Assembly: GCA_028825265.1 (NCBI GenBank)
Contig: JAPKAM010000010.1
Span: 1-44,322 of the forward strand
Direction of reading: 5' to 3'
DNA from: Planctomycetota bacterium
GTDB taxonomy: Bacteria; Planctomycetota; UBA8108; UBA1146
DNA: 44,322 nucleotides
Below, piece by piece: positions 36,332 to 43,146 of the stretch; positions within the stretch are counted from its first letter, which is position 1; each line of letters begins with the position of its first letter. The position numbers were made by a program, and so were the translations under genes. Below the pieces are notes generated by a model. It had not been told where the DNA came from, did no database searches, and saw nothing but the letters and a program-made list of their open reading frames with translations.

Positions 36332-37574
36332 TGGGATGGGCCTTTCTTTGGAGAAGGGTGTCTTTTCGAATGTTTTCGATCCTGGTGAGAAAGTTGCCGA
36401 TGCCATCCATGCTGAGACCACACTCCTCAGGGGTTGGAGGTAGAGGACCAGCCAGGGCCTTTTGAATTTCAGCGGAGAGCGAATTTGGATTCAGAGCATC
36501 GGGATGGATGCACCGAACTAGGCCCTTCTCGGCGAAGATCGAGGCTCGAAGCCACTGTTCTTTTCGAGGGAAGACCCGGGGGATGACGATGACCGGCTTC
36601 TGGGTCGAGATCGCCTCCATCATGGCGTTGTATCCGCCCATGGTGACGATCAGGTCAGCGGTTTCGAGGTGTTGTTCGAGGTGTGTCGTGAATCTGAGAA
36701 CCTGTAGGTTTTTGTTCGATCCGAAACGAGTGGCCAGTTCCTGCGAATGGGCTCGCGACAGGAACGGTCCCGTAATCAGCGTGCCCTGCAAGTTATGGGG
36801 ATGGGACTCCAGAGATTCTAGAAAAGCGTAGCCAGTGGGAAATCCATCTTCTCCGCCTCCGGAAACGCAAACGATGCGAGAGCCGGATCTGGGCGGGTGG
36901 AAGGGGGGCGGAATCTGGTCGGAGTGCGTGGATGAGTGTACCGATCTTCGGAGATATCCGAGGTATTCGAGGCGATCACAGGTGGACGGACTCAGGCCAT
37001 AGAGTTTTCCCAGGTCGAATACACTCTGGTTGCCGTAGACGAAGATGTAGTCATACAGCGACTCGATCACCTGGCTACAGCCATCTTTTTGCCAGGCGGA
37101 TCTCACTTGGGCACCTTCGTCGATGATGTCTCGTAATCCGATGGCGAGTCGAGTGCCTCTCGACTTGAGGTCTGCCATCAATGGAAGTAGCTCACCTCTT
37201 AATCCCGTTGGAACATGATCGACGAGCAGCAGGTGTGGGTTGAATTCACGCAAGGCTCGACTGAGGGAGACGCGTCTTCGTGCTAGAGTTTCAGGCAACG
37301 ACATCTGATCGTTGCGAGGGATGTACTGGCCATTCTGGTCCTTGGTGACGGTGTCGAGTGTGACGATTCGAGTCTCCGGCGGCAATTGGAAGAAGAAGGC
37401 ACGAGAAGACCCGGTGACGATGAGGACCTCGATGTCGGTGAGGTGTTCCTGGATCTTCTGCGCCAGCAGCAAGCATCGACGGAAGTGTCCCAATCCGTAA
37501 CCGTCATGACTGTACATGGCGATCCTGAATTTAGAGGGGGACCGAGAGTGGCTTCCGTCGAGTTGAGGTTTCAA
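36303..37574 (-). CDS. COG4671-type GT-B glycosyltransferase (MurG-related)
   Basis: This protein of 423 residues belongs to the predicted glycosyltransferase family COG4671, distantly like MurG. Characteristic stretches are IAMYSHDGYGLGHFRR (about 18-33), TVTKDQNGQYIPR, LLLVDHVPTGLRGELLPL, IGLRDIIDEG and YDYIFVYGNQSVFD, plus the C-terminal VTMGGYNAMMEAI donor-binding loop. Neither donor nor acceptor has been assigned for this family as far as I know. The start is TTG at 37574, with GAGG about nine bases upstream; the first ATG (residue 20) lies inside the conserved first strand and is too late. It is the first gene of the glycan operon, about 34 bases downstream of the predicted sigma-54 transcription start. 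Confidence 0.87.
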   Translation of the reverse strand: MKPQLDGSHSRSPSKFRIAMYSHDGYGLGHFRRCLLLAQKIQEHLTDIEVLIVTGSSRAFFFQLPPETRIVTLDTVTKDQNGQYIPRNDQMSLPETLARRRVSLSRALREFNPHLLLVDHVPTGLRGELLPLMADLKSRGTRLAIGLRDIIDEGAQVRSAWQKDGCSQVIESLYDYIFVYGNQSVFDLGKLYGLSPSTCDRLEYLGYLRRSVHSSTHSDQIPPPFHPPRSGSRIVCVSGGGEDGFPTGYAFLESLESHPHNLQGTLITGPFLSRAHSQELATRFGSNKNLQVLRFTTHLEQHLETADLIVTMGGYNAMMEAISTQKPVIVIPRVFPRKEQWLRASIFAEKGLVRCIHPDALNPNSLSAEIQKALAGPLPPTPEECGLSMDGIGNFLTRIENIRKDTLLQRKAHPNGKSDLIGA

Positions 37575-37618
37575 AACCGGTTCCTCTCTGAATCAAATAG
37601 GCGTTCATCGGAATGTAA

Positions 37619-37634
37619 TGCAAATGACAAGCCA
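37619..37634 (-). promoter_or_regulatory. Sigma-54 (RpoN) type promoter
   Basis: Read on the - strand, the sequence is TGGCTTGTCATTTGCA. The essential GG and GC dinucleotides are separated by exactly ten bases, and the flanks TGGC and TTGCA match the sigma-54 consensus TGGCAC-N5-TTGCA except at two bases of the -24 box. Transcription would begin near 37608, about 34 bases before the TTG start of the COG4671 gene. The neighbouring regulator gene encodes an activator with the GAFTGA loop needed to open sigma-54 complexes. Confidence 0.7.
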
Positions 37635-37644
37635 TACAGAAGTA

Positions 37645-37656
37645 ATTGTATACAAT
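37645..37656. promoter_or_regulatory. Perfect 12-bp palindrome next to the sigma-54 promoter
   Basis: ATTGTATACAAT is a perfect inverted repeat, centred about 42 bases upstream of the predicted transcription start and 11 bases upstream of the -24 box. Its position would suit a repressor, co-activator or bending protein. The cognate protein is unknown. Confidence 0.5.
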
Positions 37657-37733
37657 GTCTCCCGATATGTCGATGTGATCTTGTATCTAGTTCCGTAGTA
37701 GTGGTTTAGGGAACTCAAGGGGAGGCAATTCGG

Positions 37734-37831
37734 TGGCTGTATAGAGCCATGTTGGTGGTATAGAGCCAGCCCGGTATCGAGCCGTTTCAGGGGTGGCTAT
37801 ATCTGGCCACTCCGACGGCGGTGGATAGCCA
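37734..37831. promoter_or_regulatory. Cluster of repeated half-sites, candidate upstream activator sequences
   Basis: The + strand has GTATAGAGCCA at 37739-37749 and 37758-37768 and GTATCGAGCCG at 37774-37784. Two 16-bp imperfect dyads of the form TGGC-N8-GCCA lie at 37734-37749 and 37794-37809; a third related one (TGGT-N8-GCCA) is at 37753-37768, and a partial copy GTGGATAGCCA is at 37821-37831. They lie roughly 125-225 bases upstream of the predicted start, the usual distance for NtrC-family enhancers. The likely binder is the adjacent activator, by inference. Confidence 0.55.
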
Positions 37832-37859
37832 GTGACTGGGCAACATCTCTCTCGGGATC

Positions 37860-39257
37860 TCAGGAGGACGAGAGGCCCCGTTTGTCGAGTTTGTGACGGA
37901 GGGCTCCACGGGTCAATCCTAGCAATCGAGCCACTTTCGAGATGTTTCCATCGGCATGGTCGAGAGCCTGTTCGAGCAGGTGCTTTTCCACTTCTTCGAG
38001 GGTACAGGATCCGGAACTGAAGTCGAAGAGGAGCGAATTTGCCGACAATGGAACATTCTGAGGCGCTGCGGGAGTCGCCCCCAGATTCCCGAAATTGGGC
38101 ATCGACACCTGGTGATCGGTGGAGATCAGTACCAGCCTCTCCATCGTATGAGCCAGTTCACGGATGTTTCCCGGCCATCGGTAGCGGTTCAACTCAGCCC
38201 TGACCTCCGGTCGGATGGTCAGATTCGGCTTCTTGTACTTGTGCTGAAAACGCAAGAGGAAGTGATCGATCAAGAGGTCCAGGTCGTGTCCACGTTCCCG
38301 AAGTGGCGGTAAGAACAAGGAAACCACCTTCAGGCGATAGTAAAGATCGGATCGAAAGTTACCCGCTTGAGCTTCCTTCTCGAGGTCCTGATTGGTCGCA
38401 GCGATTATTCGAACATCGGCATGATGCTCTCGAGTGCCTCCGACCCTTCGCACCTTCTTTGACTCCAGTACGTTGAGAAGTTTGGTCTGCATATCTACCG
38501 GCATGTCACCGATCTCATCGAGGAAGATGGTACCTCCCGAGGCCACTTCGAAGAGACCTTGCTTCGTCTTCGTGGCGCCGGTGAAGGCTCCCTTTTCATG
38601 ACCAAACAACTCGCTCTCGATCAGGGGAATCGGTAGCCCACTCATGTTGATCTGAAGGAAGGGCGCCCGCGCTAGGCTGCCAGATTCATGGACGAAACGC
38701 GCCAGTAGATCCTTGCCTACACCGGTTTCACCACCGATCAGGATGGTGGGTAGTTCGGCAGCACTTTCCACCGGAATCTTGGAGATCTGCTCGATCACCG
38801 CCATGGTTTCGATCAACTGTGAGCATTCTCCGATGATCAACTTGTCCTCGGTCAGAGCCGAGGCGCGTTCGTTGACCTCGGCCAGCCTTCTCAGTTCTGC
38901 ATTGCCCAGTTCTCGCTCCACTACTAGGTGTAACTCCTCGAGATCGAGGGGCTTCTCGAGGTAGTCGAGTGCCCCCTCCTTCATCGCCTCGACGGCGCTG
39001 TCGACCGATGCATAGGCGGTCACCATCAGGACCGGCACCTCGGGCATTTCTGCGCGAATCTTGCGCAGCACCTCGAGTCCCGAGATATCCGGTAACTGAA
39101 CATCGAGGATGGCCATATCGATCGATCGAGTCTCGAGGATCCGAAGTGCTTCGGCACCGGTTTCGGCGGGAAGAGAAGTGTGCCCGCCCCGTCCCAACTC
39201 GAGAGTCAGGGACTGGAGGAGAGGTTGCTCGTCATCCAGGATCAAGATCAGAGCCAT
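37860..39257 (-). CDS. NtrC-family sigma-54-dependent response regulator
   Basis: This is a transcription activator of 465 residues. The receiver domain (1-120) has the phospho-acceptor Asp52 (AILDVQLPD) and Lys102 (LEKPLD). The AAA+ domain (about 140-375) has the Walker A motif GETGVGKD, the sigma-54-contacting loop GAFTGA (in FGHEKGAFTGATKTKQG), Walker B GGTIFLDEIGDM and the arginine-finger region FRSDLYYRLKV. The C-terminal Fis-type helix-turn-helix is ISKVARLLGLTRGALRHKLDKRG. All key elements are intact, so it should activate sigma-54 promoters on phosphorylation. It follows its histidine kinase by ten bases, with AAAGG six bases before the ATG. The sigma-54 promoter and repeated sites just downstream make the glycan operon its probable target. 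Confidence 0.95.
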   Translation of the reverse strand: MALILILDDEQPLLQSLTLELGRGGHTSLPAETGAEALRILETRSIDMAILDVQLPDISGLEVLRKIRAEMPEVPVLMVTAYASVDSAVEAMKEGALDYLEKPLDLEELHLVVERELGNAELRRLAEVNERASALTEDKLIIGECSQLIETMAVIEQISKIPVESAAELPTILIGGETGVGKDLLARFVHESGSLARAPFLQINMSGLPIPLIESELFGHEKGAFTGATKTKQGLFEVASGGTIFLDEIGDMPVDMQTKLLNVLESKKVRRVGGTREHHADVRIIAATNQDLEKEAQAGNFRSDLYYRLKVVSLFLPPLRERGHDLDLLIDHFLLRFQHKYKKPNLTIRPEVRAELNRYRWPGNIRELAHTMERLVLISTDHQVSMPNFGNLGATPAAPQNVPLSANSLLFDFSSGSCTLEEVEKHLLEQALDHADGNISKVARLLGLTRGALRHKLDKRGLSSS

Positions 39258-39267
39258 GGTGTACCTT

Positions 39268-40725
39268 TCACTCGTTTTCTGCGGGATTCGTCAGTGGAAT
39301 CCGAATCGTCACTGTGGTCCCTTGCCCTGGGGAAGATACCACATCGATCCGGCCTCCATGCCCGTGGATGATTCTTTGTGTCAAGGATAGACCGAGACCC
39401 AGGCCGCTCTTCTTGGTGGTGAAGTAGGGTGAGAAGAGTCTCGATAAGATCTCCTCCGACATGCCTGTGCCCTGGTCGCGGACCTCGATGATGATCAGAT
39501 CATCCTCAGTAGATGCTTTGAGGACTACCGTATCCCCCGGTCCAGAGGCCTCGACTGCGTTGTTGAGGAGCACGATGACTGCCTGCTCTAGTCGACGAAG
39601 GTCAAGAGTGAGTTGCGGTAGGGTGGAGGAGATCTCCAGAGTCAGTTCGATCTGGAGTTTGTGGGCGAACCCCTGAACGGCAGCGACAATCCGCTCCAGG
39701 TGAAGCGAGAGGTCCTCCAGTGGTTTTCGATCGAGTCGGATCGGTTTCAATCCCTGAAGGAGGTCTTTCAGCCAGCGGTCGGCACGATCGACCGTTTCCA
39801 TGATGGTACGCAGCGAGGGGGTGACCAACTGCTGATCTCCGCTGCGTAGGCAGCCCTGAGCCAGCGCACGGATGCTGCCGAGCGGATTCCGCAGATTATG
39901 GGCGACCGAAGCGGTCATCTCGCCGACTGCCGCGAGACGTTCCCGCTCGATCATCTGCTGCTGGTAACTGGAGATGTCGCTCGACATCGTCTCCACCTCG
40001 CGGGCGAGGTCGCCGATTTCATCTCCGGATGGGATCGGGATTCGCTGGCCGTATTGGCCCTTGGAAATCTGCTGGGCCGCGCTGGAGAGACGCTCGAGGG
40101 GGGAGATGATCCAGCGTCGAAGCAACAAGAAGCAGGATCCGCACAGCAAGAACATCACCACTCCCAGGATGCTCAGCAGGTAGGTCACTTGCTCGACGGC
40201 GCCTTGCGATCGAGTCTCCAGCGCCCCGATTCTGGTTTGCTGCAGCTGCTCCAGTTTCAGCACTGCCGCTGAAAATTCGGGCACCAGACGCTCCTTCAGC
40301 CAGTTGCGAGTGCGCTCCTTCCCCCGATCGGCAATCCCTTCTTCCAGGTAGCGCAAGGAATGGGTCACGGCTCGCTCGAAATTCTTGACGGACCGGTCCA
40401 GGTCCTGAATCGCCTCTTCCTCATCTTTGGAAGTGCTTCCCTCCGGGTCCACCAGCGAATGGATGGCCTGCTGGCAACGGTCGATCTGTTGACGGAACCG
40501 ATCTCGATCCGCGGTTTTCCAGTTTTGAAGGTGGTCGATCTCTCCGGTGGTGATCAGCAGTAGATCGCGGATCTTGCCGATGGAGATCAGATCCTGACGG
40601 CTCTTCTGACTCGCTTCGATGGCCAACTGTAGATCGTGGATCACCGTCAGCGCTGACAGCCCGCCTCCGATGGCAAAGATGAGGAGGGTCAGTACCAACA
40701 GCAGGATTCTGTTGCGAATCAACAT
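39268..40725 (-). CDS. Membrane histidine kinase with HAMP domain
   Basis: This is a sensor kinase of 485 residues. Two membrane segments (about 7-28 and 183-203) enclose a periplasmic, mostly helical domain of about 150 residues with many charged heptads, like a four-helix-bundle sensor. HAMP is at about 204-256, followed by HisKA with His276 (SVAHNLRNPLGS). The ATPase domain has the N-box VLLNNAVEASG, the G1 box DQGTGMSEEIL and the lid GLGLGLSLTQRI. The frame continues upstream to 41445, but only as a shadow of the lipoprotein gene. ATG 40725 shares one base with that gene's TGA (TGATG), implying translational coupling to it. The partner is the sigma-54 activator immediately downstream. The signal is unknown. 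Confidence 0.94.
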   Translation of the reverse strand: MLIRNRILLLVLTLLIFAIGGGLSALTVIHDLQLAIEASQKSRQDLISIGKIRDLLLITTGEIDHLQNWKTADRDRFRQQIDRCQQAIHSLVDPEGSTSKDEEEAIQDLDRSVKNFERAVTHSLRYLEEGIADRGKERTRNWLKERLVPEFSAAVLKLEQLQQTRIGALETRSQGAVEQVTYLLSILGVVMFLLCGSCFLLLRRWIISPLERLSSAAQQISKGQYGQRIPIPSGDEIGDLAREVETMSSDISSYQQQMIERERLAAVGEMTASVAHNLRNPLGSIRALAQGCLRSGDQQLVTPSLRTIMETVDRADRWLKDLLQGLKPIRLDRKPLEDLSLHLERIVAAVQGFAHKLQIELTLEISSTLPQLTLDLRRLEQAVIVLLNNAVEASGPGDTVVLKASTEDDLIIIEVRDQGTGMSEEILSRLFSPYFTTKKSGLGLGLSLTQRIIHGHGGRIDVVSSPGQGTTVTIRIPLTNPAENE

Positions 40726-43088
40726 CAGTGATCTCCCACCGGGGCCACCAGCCACTCGTGAGAGAACCGATGCGGATCGCCGGTTGCGGGAGAGACATCG
40801 GGAGTCCACTCGAGGCGGACTCTCTGTCCAGCAGACAGCGTCGCAGAGCAAGAAAGGGTTCCACTCTTGCCATCGAACTCGCCAAGAATCGGAGTGGGCT
40901 CCCCATCGATGGTCAGCTTCAGTTTCGGAGTCTTGGGGAGCGACTCGGACAGGTGAAGAAACCAGCGAGGAGTGTCGCCGGCAGCGATGGTCCCGGGCGG
41001 CGGCTCGATGGATGTGTAGGAGATCGGACGCATCGTTTTTGCAAAGCTGCGATCGACTCCCGGTCGCAGGAAACCGGCAGGGGCAGAGAGGGTCGATTCC
41101 CAGCGGACAGCAAAGTGGTCGAGGTACTGGGTCCAACTGGGAATCTCCGACGACCGATTCCACAGCCAGCACGATCCAGGATCGACCCTGGCAGAGTCCT
41201 CCGCACTGACTTTCAACGGCCCCGTCTGCTCTTGCCCAGTGATGGCGATGGAGGGAACCGTTCGGTGGTGATGAAGATACCCGGATTCGAAGGAGGAGGC
41301 TGCCGTAGCCTCGACCGTCAACTGGCCTGGCTGCACCTCGGTCACCCGGAGCAACTGCCAGCGATCGTCGTTTCCGACGGGGTCGATTTCGACCCTCTCT
41401 TGACGGATTCCAACAGCGGCGGGACCGATGCCGCTGCAAGCCCACATCCGTGCCTTCAGTTGCCGGGTGTCGGAGGTGCTGACCGCCGCACTTCGATTAT
41501 CGATGAACAGGCTGCGAGTGATGTCGAGCAGCCCCTTGCCCGCAAGCCGCACGCCGTTGCCGGCCTGCGCGCCGAAGAAGCATGAAGTGATGCGGGTGAG
41601 AGCCTTCTCAGCATCCCCATCGACTCGTACGCCTGCACTGCCGAGGTTGGCCAGAAACTCCGATTCCAGCACGCTGAAGTCGCCCGCGGCATCCGCATCG
41701 AGATGCAGTCCAGCCTTGTGATTGCTGATGAAGGAGCAGTGCTCGGCACGAATCCTCAGGTCTACAGTCGACTGCTCCGGGTAGCGAATGTCGAAACTGG
41801 CGCCGTGATCGTGGTTGCTCTCGACCAGTACTCCGCGCAGGCCGATGCGGATCCGTGCTGGATCGCTGGCCGCTCCGAGCGGAGCATCGATCTTGATGCT
41901 AATTCCGATGTCTCCATTGCGAGCGACTTCACAGCGCTCCATGTCGATCCTTGCTTTGGATCCCATTCGAGGCAGCAGCGGCAACACCGACAGTCCACTC
42001 TGCTGATTATCGATCAGATGGCAGTCGCGAATCGCCAGGTCGACATGACCTTCGATACGGATTCCATCGCCGCCATTTTGGCTCACGGTGCAGGACTGGA
42101 TGGTGCCAGTCACCCGTCCGTCCTGGTCGAGATCGGTTTCGATCTGGATGCCCTTGTCCTCGAATCCACTGATGTGGCAGCGAGAGATGCGGATCTGGCA
42201 GTCGTCCGCCACCATCGCACGACGAGCTTGCTGGCCTCCGTCGAACTGGATGCCATCGATGACCACCAACTGATCCCCGGGTGGCACGATGATCCCGTCT
42301 TGACCGGGCGATCCGATCAATCGGGTGAGGTGTTGGCCCGGTGAGGAAGGGCCCGAAAATCCGCCGGGGAAACCACCGTAAATCGCCATCCCCTCGAACA
42401 GCAGCAACTGTTCCTGGTATCGACCGGCGGCCACATAAATGTTGACTCCCGCCAGTCCGATGGCATCCCCGATGGCATCATCCATCTTCTGGAAGGCATT
42501 CTCTGGGCTGCTGCCATCGCCGCCTCCGGGTGCTGCGGCATCGACATACATCACCGGATTGGGAAGAACTGGCCATTCCGATTCGTTGAAATCGTGGAGT
42601 CCCTGGCCATCGAACGATCGAATCACTAGGTAGACCGCTTCTCCATTGGGCAGGTTCTGGATGATGTGGGATGTGGCTCCGGGCGCGGTGGTGATCCAGG
42701 GTTGGTCGAACTGTTGCTTGCCTGGACGAGAGGCACGGAAGATCTGGTAGTGGATCTGGTCGCTGTCGGTGTGATCGTCGATGGCCTCCTGCCATTCGAT
42801 GTGCAAGGAGCCGTCGCCTGCGATCACCGAGTGGGGGCCATCGAAGAGGGGTGGTTGGTTGACCCCATCGATCGGGGGCGCGACCCGGGGAGCGGTAGTG
42901 GGCTCCTGCGAGAGGATCGATTTTTCAGTGACGGGTGGGACCGGATCTTGAGGAGCGGGACCATCGCAACCAGCGATGAGTAGCCACAAGATCAGCGTGA
43001 CCCGGTACCGAGCGGCACCGGACGGTCGCCGGGCAGGGTCTCGCAGGACGGACCCGATGGGATGGTTCAGGAACTTCTTCTTCAACAC
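40725..43088 (-). CDS. Beta-helix lipoprotein coupled to the histidine kinase
   Basis: This is a predicted lipoprotein of 787 residues. A basic N-terminus leads into VTLILWLLIAGC, with the lipobox cysteine at about 41. An FN3-like region (about 75-175) precedes the entry segment VMYVDAAAPGGGDGSSPENAF, then a long right-handed parallel beta-helix with IRISRC/IRDC/IDMERC rungs (to about 535). The remainder is a beta-rich region without the PPC-like end of its paralogue at 25145-27910. The frame opens with GTG at 43088; TTG at 43085 has better spacing from GGAG (seven bases) and may be the real start. The gene is directly coupled to the kinase, which suggests a sensory or surface-binding role. 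This is inference; no enzyme motif was recognised. Confidence 0.88.
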   Translation of the reverse strand: MLKKKFLNHPIGSVLRDPARRPSGAARYRVTLILWLLIAGCDGPAPQDPVPPVTEKSILSQEPTTAPRVAPPIDGVNQPPLFDGPHSVIAGDGSLHIEWQEAIDDHTDSDQIHYQIFRASRPGKQQFDQPWITTAPGATSHIIQNLPNGEAVYLVIRSFDGQGLHDFNESEWPVLPNPVMYVDAAAPGGGDGSSPENAFQKMDDAIGDAIGLAGVNIYVAAGRYQEQLLLFEGMAIYGGFPGGFSGPSSPGQHLTRLIGSPGQDGIIVPPGDQLVVIDGIQFDGGQQARRAMVADDCQIRISRCHISGFEDKGIQIETDLDQDGRVTGTIQSCTVSQNGGDGIRIEGHVDLAIRDCHLIDNQQSGLSVLPLLPRMGSKARIDMERCEVARNGDIGISIKIDAPLGAASDPARIRIGLRGVLVESNHDHGASFDIRYPEQSTVDLRIRAEHCSFISNHKAGLHLDADAAGDFSVLESEFLANLGSAGVRVDGDAEKALTRITSCFFGAQAGNGVRLAGKGLLDITRSLFIDNRSAAVSTSDTRQLKARMWACSGIGPAAVGIRQERVEIDPVGNDDRWQLLRVTEVQPGQLTVEATAASSFESGYLHHHRTVPSIAITGQEQTGPLKVSAEDSARVDPGSCWLWNRSSEIPSWTQYLDHFAVRWESTLSAPAGFLRPGVDRSFAKTMRPISYTSIEPPPGTIAAGDTPRWFLHLSESLPKTPKLKLTIDGEPTPILGEFDGKSGTLSCSATLSAGQRVRLEWTPDVSPATGDPHRFSHEWLVAPVGDH

Positions 43089-43146
43089 TCTTCTCCGCAG
43101 GCTGAAGTCCAGGTCTGCTCATATCTTACTACATTCCGAGGTGGAA

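Larger units (their letters stand above)
37575..37859 (-). promoter_or_regulatory. 285-base regulatory leader of the glycan/export operon
   Basis: This is the longest non-coding stretch of the - strand block, between the sigma-54 activator gene and the first glycosyltransferase. It contains, in transcription order, repeated TGGC...GCCA-like sites, a perfect 12-bp palindrome and a sigma-54-type promoter, each listed separately. I see no classical terminator after the regulator gene, so some read-through from it is possible. No small ORF in it looks convincing. Confidence 0.7.

Noticed and set aside
39268-41445. 725-codon frame as a single large histidine kinase
   Set aside because: The first 240 codons are an arginine/serine-rich shadow of the lipoprotein gene. 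The ATG at 40725 coupled by TGATG gives a normal kinase with an N-terminal membrane segment.
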